A stretch of 64,000 bases of DNA, from positions 992,001-1,056,000 of the forward strand of contig NZ_QDDL01000001.1 in the NCBI RefSeq assembly GCF_003097315.1. The letters run 5' to 3'. A program made the translations under genes and the position numbers. The notes beneath the pieces are model-generated. The model worked only from the letters and a program-made list of their open reading frames with translations. It made no database searches and was not told where the DNA came from. Of this stretch, positions 8,983-16,605 are shown piece after piece. Numbering within the stretch: position 1 is the stretch's first letter; every line of letters starts with the position of its first letter. This DNA comes from Pelagibaculum spongiae. Its GTDB lineage: Bacteria > Pseudomonadota > Gammaproteobacteria > Enterobacterales > Pelagibaculaceae.

Positions 8983-9822
8983 TTATAAAAAACTACTCAC
9001 CAAGCTACCTTGCGGAAAAGTTTTAGCAAAAACACCACTGTCAACAAATTTACGCTCTAGCGCCAGCCGCGCTTCTGCATTTTGTTTTTGCTCAGGTGCT
9101 TGTGGATTTGAAGCGACTAATTCTGTTTGGGGGTTACTACTAGCCGGGTGCTCATTTTTATTTTCATCAACCTGTCTTACTGCTTGCTGATCGGACACCG
9201 GTTCGTCAGACATAACTATACGCAACTCAGCTTGCTCAGATTTTTGCTGCATTTGCTGTAAATCGGCCAGTTCACCCATTGCATCATTTAACATAACTGA
9301 AGCCTGAGCAGCTACCTTGCGATCTTGAGCCGATGGCTGAGCCGGTGCATTAGCCGCTTGAATGACTGCCTGCATTTTTTCAACTGTCGCCTGAGGATCA
9401 CCAGAAATTTCTCCGGTATCAATGCTCACCTCACCATTTTTGGCATAAAGACGGCCATCAGGCCCTTTTTCATATTGAAAACTGGGGGAACTCGCATGGC
9501 CAGCACTAGCAGAAATATGTGCTTGCTCGTGGGTTTTAACTTCTTGGTCCCGACGTTTGAGCTGATCAACAACCGCTAAATCTTGTTGTGATAATTGCTG
9601 TTGCGGCGAATTTTTTGAAGTTTTTTTCTCAAGTGCTGACTGCTGCTCGGCTTGCTTAGTCGAATCGACCGGACGCTTGCTGATCGATTCTTCTTCTGAA
9701 GCTTGATGAACCGCTTCAGCAGTCACTGCAGGCACTGACTTATCCTGAGACTGTAGCTGCCGATTGGCTGAACAACTCGAATATAAGGCGCTGTTATCAG
9801 ATCCTATCGAAGCAATGTTCAT
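8983..9822 (-). CDS. SprA-related putative metalloprotease domain protein
   Basis: A 279-residue, Gln/Ala/Glu-rich protein. The core at residues 85-190 matches the SprA-related putative metalloprotease family: 'DQEVKTHEQAHISASAGHA', then 'YEKGPDGRLYAKNGEVSIDTG' and 'KMQAVIQAANAPAQPSAQDRKVAAQAS'. The His-Glu-x2-His motif (HEQAH) would bind zinc. Both flanks are low-complexity and charged, with no signal peptide or membrane segment. It follows an FKBP isomerase gene by 48 nt on the same strand and could be co-transcribed. The in vivo role of this family is not established. Confidence 0.8.
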   Translation of the reverse strand: MNIASIGSDNSALYSSCSANRQLQSQDKSVPAVTAEAVHQASEEESISKRPVDSTKQAEQQSALEKKTSKNSPQQQLSQQDLAVVDQLKRRDQEVKTHEQAHISASAGHASSPSFQYEKGPDGRLYAKNGEVSIDTGEISGDPQATVEKMQAVIQAANAPAQPSAQDRKVAAQASVMLNDAMGELADLQQMQQKSEQAELRIVMSDEPVSDQQAVRQVDENKNEHPASSNPQTELVASNPQAPEQKQNAEARLALERKFVDSGVFAKTFPQGSLVSSFL

Positions 9823-9870
9823 AAACTTACGGTCCCCTTTTCAATGGCCATTAATTTAAAAAATTAACGG

Positions 9871-10365
9871 TTACTCTTCTTCTATAGATAACAACTCAAC
9901 TTCAAAAATTAGAGTGGAGTTGGATGGTATTTTTCCGATAGAACGTTCGCTGTAACACAGCTCAGAAGGAATGCATAATTGAGCTTTTGCGCCGACAGAC
10001 ATCAATTGTAGGGCTTCCATCAAACCTGGAATAACTTCATTCAATCCAAAAAAAGCCGGCTTGCCACGATCCACCGAACTGTCGAGCACGGTACCGTCAA
10101 CTAGCGTGCCATGGTAGTGAGCTTTCACTCGACTGGTTGGGCTGGGATAATTTTTACCATCACCTTCTTCAATAATTTGGTACTGCAATCCACTACGGGT
10201 TGTTACCACCCCTTCTTTGCTTTTGTTCTGCTCTAAAAACGCTTGCTGCTCTTCTTGCAGCGCTAATGCTTTTTGTTTTTTTCGAGCCATTAGGCGTTGC
10301 CACATAAAAAACAAGAACATAGAAAAACCAATGGTTGAGCAAAGTACAATATATTCTTCGATCAT
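9871..10365 (-). CDS. FKBP-type peptidyl-prolyl cis-trans isomerase, membrane-anchored
   Basis: Catalyses cis-trans isomerisation of proline peptide bonds. One N-terminal membrane segment (about residues 5-24), a short charged linker, then an FKBP domain (about 55-160). The domain shows 'GLQYQIIEEGDG', 'VKAHYHGTLVDGTVLDSS', 'VIPGLMEALQLMSVGAKAQLCIP' and 'LIFEVELLSI'. It keeps the usual aromatic and Asp pocket residues and resembles FklB/Mip-type enzymes. The anchor suggests work at the membrane; orientation is uncertain. Confidence 0.9.
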   Translation of the reverse strand: MIEEYIVLCSTIGFSMFLFFMWQRLMARKKQKALALQEEQQAFLEQNKSKEGVVTTRSGLQYQIIEEGDGKNYPSPTSRVKAHYHGTLVDGTVLDSSVDRGKPAFFGLNEVIPGLMEALQLMSVGAKAQLCIPSELCYSERSIGKIPSNSTLIFEVELLSIEEE

Positions 10366-11026
10366 CTGGGTATCCGTCTTAGCTGCAAAGGATGGTCAGC
10401 CAACTGCTATTGCTAACCAACAGTAAACGCTTAATAGATAAAGCAAACTACTCGGCAACTTATCACGATTTAACGCTGAGGCTTTAGGTCAGTTCCACCA
10501 GCACTGGAAAATCTCAGATATAAGGCAGCTGAGGTAAAATAACTAGCTGTAAAATGGTCGGCCAGTAGATTCTTTTCTGAGCGCATTGCAACCTAGCCCA
10601 TTCCGTTAAAAGTGGCCTGACCTAGAGAAATTCCTGATTTCATCTGAATTCTGCAGCCTAATATGACCTGGGCATAGATTGATGCAGCCAAACCACTATC
10701 AATTAGTTAGCGAATACTTTATCAAACGAATCTGTGGATAACTTAGTGGATAGTACGCTTTATGAGGAACCAACTTTCATTAAGTTCATGTTTACATAGC
10801 GCAATCAGCATATTCTTAAAACTGTTCAAAAAACAACCAACACAAACTGCTTTTAAGGAATATTCTCAAACCAGCACTGCCTCCAATCATCCCAATAATG
10901 ACTCTAATCACTTCTTAGGTAATGAAGCCGCTAGCGAAGGTACGTTGTCGCATAAAACCTGCAAAACAACATTCAGCAGCAAAACCTTAGCCATGCAAAA
11001 ATTCGAGAATAAATTCAGACACAAGT
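10366..11026. other. Long intergenic region before the iron-regulated operon
   Basis: About 660 bp with no gene I can support. One 88-codon frame (10762-11028) has no good ribosome site or recognisable product. The right end runs into the two Fur-box-like sites. Confidence 0.5.
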
Positions 11027-11031
11027 GATAT

Positions 11032-11074
11032 TGAGAATGATTCCTATTGACCTTATGAATGAGAATGCATATCA
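11032..11074 (+). promoter_or_regulatory. Two Fur-box-like sites upstream of imelysin operon
   Basis: Two 15-mers resemble the 7-1-7 Fur core TGATAATnATTATCA: TGAGAATGATTCCTA at 11032-11046 and TGAGAATGCATATCA at 11060-11074. They lie 64-106 nt before the imelysin ATG, where a promoter is expected. Iron repression fits the imelysin/DUF1111 gene set that follows. The match is by eye. Confidence 0.6.
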
Positions 11075-11137
11075 TTTGCTTCGATTTTTCAAGCATCAAT
11101 TATTTTGGTATTCATAATACCGGTCGGGAGTCCTCTA

Positions 11138-12400
11138 ATGAAAAAAACCCTGTCTCTGGCAGCCGTATTGCTTTTCAGCGGTATCGCACACGCAGCGCCT
11201 ACCGAAAAAGCCGTAGTAACTCACTATGCGGATCTGGCACAGGTGATTTATCAGGATTCGCTGATTACGGCACAAAATTTAAAGTATTCCATTGACCGTT
11301 TAATAAAAGATCCTACTCAGAACAATTTGCTAGCAGCACGCGCCGCATGGAAAGCCGCTCGCCACCCGTATCAGCAAACCGAAGCTTACCGCTTTGGAAA
11401 TCCGGTTGTTGATGCATGGGAAGGTAAAGTAAATGCCTGGCCATTAGATGAAGGCTTAATTGATTATGTTGACGCTGGCTATGGCGACGAATCAGACGAA
11501 AACCCTTATTACATTGCCAACGTCATCGCTAATCCTAAATTGAAGCTTTCTGGCAAAACTATTAATGCTTCAAAGATCACACCACAGTTGTTAGAAAAAG
11601 ACCTGCACGAAGTGGATGAAGTTGAAGCCAACGTTGCCACGGGTTATCACGCAATTGAATTTTTACTGTGGGGCCAAGATTTAAATGGTACTGGCGCTGG
11701 CGCTGGTAATCGCCCAGCCAGCGATTTTAATACCAAAAATTGCACCCATGGTAATTGCGACCGCCGCATTGAATTTTTAAATGCATCAGTTGATTTATTG
11801 CTGACTGACCTGCAATGGATTGTGAAAGCTTGGGAAAAAGGCGGCGAAGCACGTAAAGATTTAATGTCTCAGTCACCAAAAGCTGCTGTTGCAAGAATTT
11901 TTACTGGCATGGGTTCTTTGTCATACGGTGAATTAGCCGGCGAGCGAATGAAGCTTGGCCTAATGCTAAAAGATCCAGAAGAAGAGCATGATTGCTTTTC
12001 AGACAATACGCATTGGTCACATTATGATGATGCACTGAGCGTAAAAATCGTTTACACCGGTAGCTATACCCGTATCGACGGCAGCCGTTTCAGCGGCCCC
12101 TCCGCTTCTGATTTAGTGATTGCAAGCAATCCAAAAGCCGATGCAGAAATGCGTAAGGCGCTGCATAAAACCATGAGCAAAATGCAAGTTTTGGTTGATA
12201 GTGCAGAGCTGGAAGGTATCGCATATGACCAGCTGATTAGCGATAACAATACCAGCGGCAATATGAAAGTGACTGAAGCGATTAATGCATTGCTGTCACA
12301 AACTAAATTGATTGAAAAAGCTGTGTCAGCGTTGAAACTTGAACCGGTTGCTTTTGAAGGTTCTGATAGCTTGGATTCACCAGAAGTGATTGGCACCTAA
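11138..12400 (+). CDS. Imelysin-family iron-regulated protein (IrpA/ICMP-like)
   Basis: Exported protein of 420 residues. A clean signal peptide ('MKKTLSLAAVLLFSGIAHA', cleaved near residue 19) precedes an all-helical imelysin domain. The family motif GxHxxE is intact at G169, H171 and E174 ('GYHAIEFLLWGQD'). Members are periplasmic or outer-membrane-linked, often iron-regulated, and some are described as insulin-cleaving metalloproteins; iron handling is the likely role. I chose the ATG at 11138 (GGGAG 7 nt before) over an in-frame upstream start at 11105. It is the first of four genes downstream of Fur-like sites. Confidence 0.9.
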   Translation: MKKTLSLAAVLLFSGIAHAAPTEKAVVTHYADLAQVIYQDSLITAQNLKYSIDRLIKDPTQNNLLAARAAWKAARHPYQQTEAYRFGNPVVDAWEGKVNAWPLDEGLIDYVDAGYGDESDENPYYIANVIANPKLKLSGKTINASKITPQLLEKDLHEVDEVEANVATGYHAIEFLLWGQDLNGTGAGAGNRPASDFNTKNCTHGNCDRRIEFLNASVDLLLTDLQWIVKAWEKGGEARKDLMSQSPKAAVARIFTGMGSLSYGELAGERMKLGLMLKDPEEEHDCFSDNTHWSHYDDALSVKIVYTGSYTRIDGSRFSGPSASDLVIASNPKADAEMRKALHKTMSKMQVLVDSAELEGIAYDQLISDNNTSGNMKVTEAINALLSQTKLIEKAVSALKLEPVAFEGSDSLDSPEVIGT

Positions 12401-12414
12401 TATCCGCTTTAATT

Positions 12415-12450
12415 AAATCAGGAGGCTGAACTAGCAACCTCCTGGTTTAA
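12415..12450 (+). terminator. Hairpin between imelysin and di-haem gene
   Basis: An 11-bp stem with one mismatch (AAATCAGGAGG / CCTCCTGGTTT), starting 15 nt after the imelysin stop. The T-run is short, so it may attenuate rather than stop transcription into the following gene. Confidence 0.45.
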
Positions 12451-12488
12451 AATACTTTTTAAAACTTATGTAGTAGAAGGATTGGTAC

Positions 12489-13949
12489 ATGCATTCCCGC
12501 CAGAATAAAAAAAATCTCACCGGCACTCTGCCGGTTTTGTTGTTTTTGGTCAGTAGCTTTTCTGCTATTGCCCAAACCAATCAACTTGAGCCAGGAGAGG
12601 CTTTTCCTGGCGGTGCTACAACGCATCAGAAAAAGCTTAATAAAAATTCTTTTTCCCATCCTTCGGCCAATATGTCATTTGAAAACCAATTAAATTTTCG
12701 GATTGGCAATGGTTTTTTTAAACGGTTATGGGTTTCTTCGCCAGCATCAACAAAAGCAGCCGATGGTTTAGGGCCGGTATATAACGCTCGGTCTTGCCAG
12801 CGTTGTCACTTAAAAGATGGTCGTGGCCACCCACCAGAAAATGCCCAAGATAATTCAGTTTCAATGTTTTTGCGTTTGAGTATTCCTGCGCAAAACCAGC
12901 AGCAACAACAATTATTAGATAGCGGCAGAGTCCCTGTGATTGCCGAGCCAACCTATGGCGGCCAATTGCAAGACTTTGCGGTACAGGGTCACAATGCTGA
13001 AGGTCGTATGGTGATTGAATATAGAGAAATACCGCTGCAATTAGCCGATGGCGAGGCAATCAGCTTGCGCATGCCTACTTACTCAGTTGCCGATTTAGGC
13101 TATGGCGCGATGCATCCCGATACCATGCTATCGCCTCGTATTGCGCCACAAATGATTGGCTTAGGATTACTAGAAGCGATCAAAGAAGAAGATTTACTGG
13201 CCAATGCCGATCCACAGGATAACAACAGCGATGGTATTTCCGGTAAGCCGAATAGGATTTGGAGTCCGCTGCACCAGCAAGTCATGCTCGGGCGCTACGG
13301 CTGGAAAGCCGGTAATGCCGGAGTAGACGAGCAATCGCAAGGCGCATTTTCTGGTGATATGGGTTTATCAACACCACTGCATCCAAATGGTTTTGGTGAA
13401 TGTACCACCCATCAGAAAACCTGTACTGACGCCCTAAACGGCAATAGCCCGCAATATGAAAATCTGGAAGTCCACCAGCAAATTTCTGACTTGGTTTTAT
13501 TTTATTCACGAAACTTAGCTGTGCCAGCCAGAAGAAACCCAACCAATGCCAACGTATTAGCAGGTAAAAAGCTATTTAATCAAACCGGCTGTGCCGCATG
13601 CCACACTCCAAGCTATACCACCGGCCAGCGTGACGATTTACCCGAACAATCTAATCAGAAGATCTGGCCTTATACCGATTTAATGTTGCACGATATGGGC
13701 CCGGGTTTGGCAGATAATCGCCCGGAAGGTTTAGCCAGCGGGCAAGAATGGAAAACTCCTCCATTGTGGGGTATCGGCTTAACGCCAATCGTCAATAATC
13801 ATAGCTATTACTTGCATGACGGCCGTGCCCGTAGCTTGCTGGAAGCAGTTTTGTGGCATGGCGGTGAAGCGCAACCCGCGCGAGATAAGGTAGTTGCCAT
13901 GAGCAAAGTCGAGCGCCAGCAACTGATCCAATTTATTGAGTCATTATAA
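12489..13949 (+). CDS. Di-haem oxidoreductase, DUF1111 (thiol oxidoreductase-like)
   Basis: Exported 486-residue c-type cytochrome related to di-haem peroxidases. A signal peptide ends near residue 29. Two CxxCH haem sites are present: C103/C106/H107 ('CQRCHLKDGRGHPP') and C368/C371/H372 ('GCAACHTPSY'). The C-terminal 'TPPLWGIGL' and 'YYLHDGRARSLLEAVLWHGGEA' segments are typical of the DUF1111 family. It lies between two imelysin genes, a known conserved neighbourhood, which suggests a redox step (for example iron oxidation or reduction) in the same uptake process; that part is inference. Confidence 0.9.
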   Translation: MHSRQNKKNLTGTLPVLLFLVSSFSAIAQTNQLEPGEAFPGGATTHQKKLNKNSFSHPSANMSFENQLNFRIGNGFFKRLWVSSPASTKAADGLGPVYNARSCQRCHLKDGRGHPPENAQDNSVSMFLRLSIPAQNQQQQQLLDSGRVPVIAEPTYGGQLQDFAVQGHNAEGRMVIEYREIPLQLADGEAISLRMPTYSVADLGYGAMHPDTMLSPRIAPQMIGLGLLEAIKEEDLLANADPQDNNSDGISGKPNRIWSPLHQQVMLGRYGWKAGNAGVDEQSQGAFSGDMGLSTPLHPNGFGECTTHQKTCTDALNGNSPQYENLEVHQQISDLVLFYSRNLAVPARRNPTNANVLAGKKLFNQTGCAACHTPSYTTGQRDDLPEQSNQKIWPYTDLMLHDMGPGLADNRPEGLASGQEWKTPPLWGIGLTPIVNNHSYYLHDGRARSLLEAVLWHGGEAQPARDKVVAMSKVERQQLIQFIESL

Positions 13950-13958
13950 TTTTTCAAT

Positions 13959-13994
13959 TTTGCCGCCAACACTGATTAAAGCACTAGCGGCAAA
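13959..13994 (+). terminator. Hairpin between di-haem gene and second imelysin
   Basis: An 8-bp stem TTTGCCGC / GCGGCAAA with a 20-nt loop, followed by TTATTTTTA, 24 nt before the next ATG. It looks like a weak terminator or attenuator inside the operon. Confidence 0.45.
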
Positions 13995-14017
13995 TTATTT
14001 TTAGCGAGCATTGCTTA

Positions 14018-15103
14018 ATGAAAAAACAGGCTTTAATTGGAATCAGCTTACTCTGTTCCAGCCATTTATTTTCGACACCAATATTTGCTGCCGATTGGAC
14101 TAAAACCAACCAGCAGTTAATTGATCAACAAATTATTCCTTCTTATCAAAAGCTCAGTGCCAGCAGCGCTCAACTTGCTCAGCTGAGCCAACAGTTTTGT
14201 CAATCACCCAATCAAGCGGGTTTGCAAAGCTTGCAGCAACAATGGAAGCAGGTGATGGCCGACTGGACACAAGCTCAGCCAGTGCGCTTTGGTCCAGCAG
14301 ATAGTTTTTTGCGCCATTACCGAATTGAAATGTGGCCAGATAAACGCAACACCGGTGGCCGGCAATTTAATAAAATGATTGCCAAAGCAGACCCAGCACT
14401 GCTTGAAACTAAAAAGTTTTCACGTTCTAGTGTTGCGCTGCAGGGCTTGACGGCATCTGAACGACTACTTTTCGGCAAAAAATCACAAGCCAGTTTATTT
14501 GGTGGTTCAGATAAAAATCAGTTTCGCTGTAACTTACAACTCGCCATTGCCAGTAATTTACAAGGCATCACCAGTAAAATTAAAGATGAATGGCAAACCG
14601 GCGAACAAAGCTATCGAGCGCTTTTATTGTCGACCGGACAAAAAGGTAACGATTTTTTCAGTTCCGATAGTGAAATTACCGCGCGTTTTTTAAATAACCT
14701 CTATACCCAGCTGCAATCTATCGTTGACCAAAAACTATTAGCGCCATTAGGCAGCAGTTTAGAAAAAGCCAAAGGCAAAAAGTCAGAATCATGGCGCAGT
14801 AAAAACTCACTAGAAAATATTAAAAACAACCTACTGGCCACCCAGCAATGGTATTTAATTGCTTTTGCTCCAGAGTTAAAAGGTCAGGCATTAGACGGCG
14901 ATATTAAAGCAGCCTTCACTACTGCATTACTATCCGTCGATGCGATTAAATTACCTCTAGTACAAGCCGTCGCCGATGCAACACAGCGCGCTAAGGTGCA
15001 AACGCTGGTGAAAAATACCAGCAGCCTTAAAAATTTGATTGGAAGCAAGTTGCCCAGCGCAATCAATTTACCTTTGGGCTTTAACAGCCTAGATGGCGAT
15101 TAG
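14018..15103 (+). CDS. Imelysin-family protein, second paralogue
   Basis: A 361-residue exported helical protein with a signal peptide ending near residue 24 ('FAADW'). It has imelysin features such as 'QAQPVRFGPADSF' and 'WPDKRN'. At the GxHxxE position it reads 'QGLTASERLLFG', so the His is absent. This is seen in many second-copy imelysin-like proteins and suggests a different metal or partner use. It lies 68 nt after the DUF1111 gene and 32 nt before the DUF1513 gene. Confidence 0.85.
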   Translation: MKKQALIGISLLCSSHLFSTPIFAADWTKTNQQLIDQQIIPSYQKLSASSAQLAQLSQQFCQSPNQAGLQSLQQQWKQVMADWTQAQPVRFGPADSFLRHYRIEMWPDKRNTGGRQFNKMIAKADPALLETKKFSRSSVALQGLTASERLLFGKKSQASLFGGSDKNQFRCNLQLAIASNLQGITSKIKDEWQTGEQSYRALLLSTGQKGNDFFSSDSEITARFLNNLYTQLQSIVDQKLLAPLGSSLEKAKGKKSESWRSKNSLENIKNNLLATQQWYLIAFAPELKGQALDGDIKAAFTTALLSVDAIKLPLVQAVADATQRAKVQTLVKNTSSLKNLIGSKLPSAINLPLGFNSLDGD

Positions 15104-15135
15104 TTTTGTTTTAGCCTTTTTTGAGAAGTACTACC

Positions 15136-16257
15136 ATGATGAATCGCCGTTCCTTTTTAATGACAGCCGCTGCTACAACTGCCGCTATATTGCTGCCAAC
15201 TAGCTTGCTGGCAGCAATCAGTCAGCAGCATACTGACAAACAGTTTTATAGCGGAATGGCCGATAGCCAGGGCAACTACTTTCTTTCAGCGACTGATTTA
15301 TCAGGGAAAAAGTTATTTGAAATTCCGTTACCAGCACGCGGGCATGCCCCCACATTAAGTCCAGATGGCAAGCAGCTGGTAATGGTCGCAAGGCGGCCAG
15401 AAAACTGGCTATTAGTTGCCAATTTACAAACCGGACAAAGCCAAACCTTGCAAGGTCACCCCAACCGACATTTGCATGGCCATGGTGTTTTTTCTGCGAA
15501 TGGACAATGGTTTTACACTACTGAGAATGACTTTGATAACCAACGAGGTGTCATTGGAATTTATGATGTAGAAAACCAGTTCGAGCGTACCGGTGAATTT
15601 GCATCGGGCGGTATTGGCCCGCATGAATTATTGCTGTCACCTGATGGGCAATACTTGATTATCGCTAATGGTGGCATATTAACTCATCCAGATACTGGCC
15701 GTGCTAAGTTAAATCTCGAAAGTATGCAACCAAACCTAGCCATTATAGAGCGCACTACCGGCAAGCAAGTGATTCGCCAGCAGTTAGATAAAAAATACCA
15801 TCAGCTGAGTATTCGTCATATTGCTGTCAATCAAGATTTCAGTGTAGGTATTGCCTTGCAGTACCAAGGTAAAAAATCTGACCGACATCCATTAATTGCT
15901 TTATGGAAGCCTGGCAGCGAGATTAAACTATTAGACATTCCCGCCAACAAGCTCGATCGCATGCGTAATTATTGCGGTAGCATCACTATGGATAGTAACG
16001 GCCAAGTAATGGCGGTTTCTTCTCCTCGCGGTGGATTAATTAGTTACTGGTCTACCGATAATGGTCAATGGCTCGGCCATTCAGATTTAGCCGATGGTTG
16101 TGGCATTGCCGCCAGCGGTAAAGCCGGTGAGTTTCTAATTTCCGGTGGTCGTGGCGATTTAATATTGTACCGCCCATGCAATGACCGATCAGGCGTCAGC
16201 GAACAATCCATCACGATTGGCAAGTTCGACGGCCGCTGGGATAATCATTTAGTATAA
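15136..16257 (+). CDS. DUF1513 protein, Tat-exported beta-propeller
   Basis: A 373-residue protein with a twin-arginine signal ('NRRSFLMTAAATTAAILLP'), so it is exported folded to the periplasm, possibly with a cofactor. The rest has WD/propeller-like repeats ('HAPTLSPDGKQL', 'HGHGVFSANGQWFYTTEND', 'GPHELLLSPDGQYLIIANGG') typical of DUF1513. The ATG at 15136 was chosen, with GAGAAG 9 nt before it. It closes the imelysin-DUF1111-imelysin-DUF1513 set, a neighbourhood conserved in other gammaproteobacteria. Molecular function unknown. Confidence 0.87.
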   Translation: MMNRRSFLMTAAATTAAILLPTSLLAAISQQHTDKQFYSGMADSQGNYFLSATDLSGKKLFEIPLPARGHAPTLSPDGKQLVMVARRPENWLLVANLQTGQSQTLQGHPNRHLHGHGVFSANGQWFYTTENDFDNQRGVIGIYDVENQFERTGEFASGGIGPHELLLSPDGQYLIIANGGILTHPDTGRAKLNLESMQPNLAIIERTTGKQVIRQQLDKKYHQLSIRHIAVNQDFSVGIALQYQGKKSDRHPLIALWKPGSEIKLLDIPANKLDRMRNYCGSITMDSNGQVMAVSSPRGGLISYWSTDNGQWLGHSDLADGCGIAASGKAGEFLISGGRGDLILYRPCNDRSGVSEQSITIGKFDGRWDNHLV

Positions 16258-16261
16258 TCCG

Positions 16262-16605
16262 CAAAAAATCGATCGATAAAACCTTTATGACTTGAACTAT
16301 ACTTTTTTTATAGCAATGAAGTTTAACTGCTTTAACTAAAGATCCCTTCAACTCAAATTGATGGCTTAGGGCTGTAGAATTTAATAAGCACTCTATTTTT
16401 AGTGTCATTTAATTCCATGCATCGTAGATTAGACAAGACCAGAAATGTTCTTTTCATTTCTTAGCGTTTCCGCTATCCATGGTAGTCAATCAACGCATAC
16501 GGCATAATTACGTTATTTGTCAGAAAGCGTTGTGTTTTTTAATATCTACAGTGATCAGGATAATTTTAATTTCTGCGACCTTGCCATGTTTGCAAGGAGT
16601 ACACC
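16262..16605 (+). repeat. Duplicated leader/promoter region, copy 1
   Basis: The roughly 344 bp before the first S8 protease are closely similar to 22022-22360 before the second. Shared blocks include 'GACTTGAACTATAC', 'TTTAATAAGCACTCTATT' and 'ACAGTGATCAGGATAATTTT', ending in the same AAGGAG ribosome site. A TATACT at 16298-16303 could be a -10 box, which would give a 5' leader of about 300 nt. No gene is evident inside. Confidence 0.7.

Noticed and set aside
10762-11028. 88-codon ORF in the gap before the imelysin operon
   Set aside because: No good ribosome site, no recognisable product, and it ends among the Fur-like sites; a chance frame is more likely.
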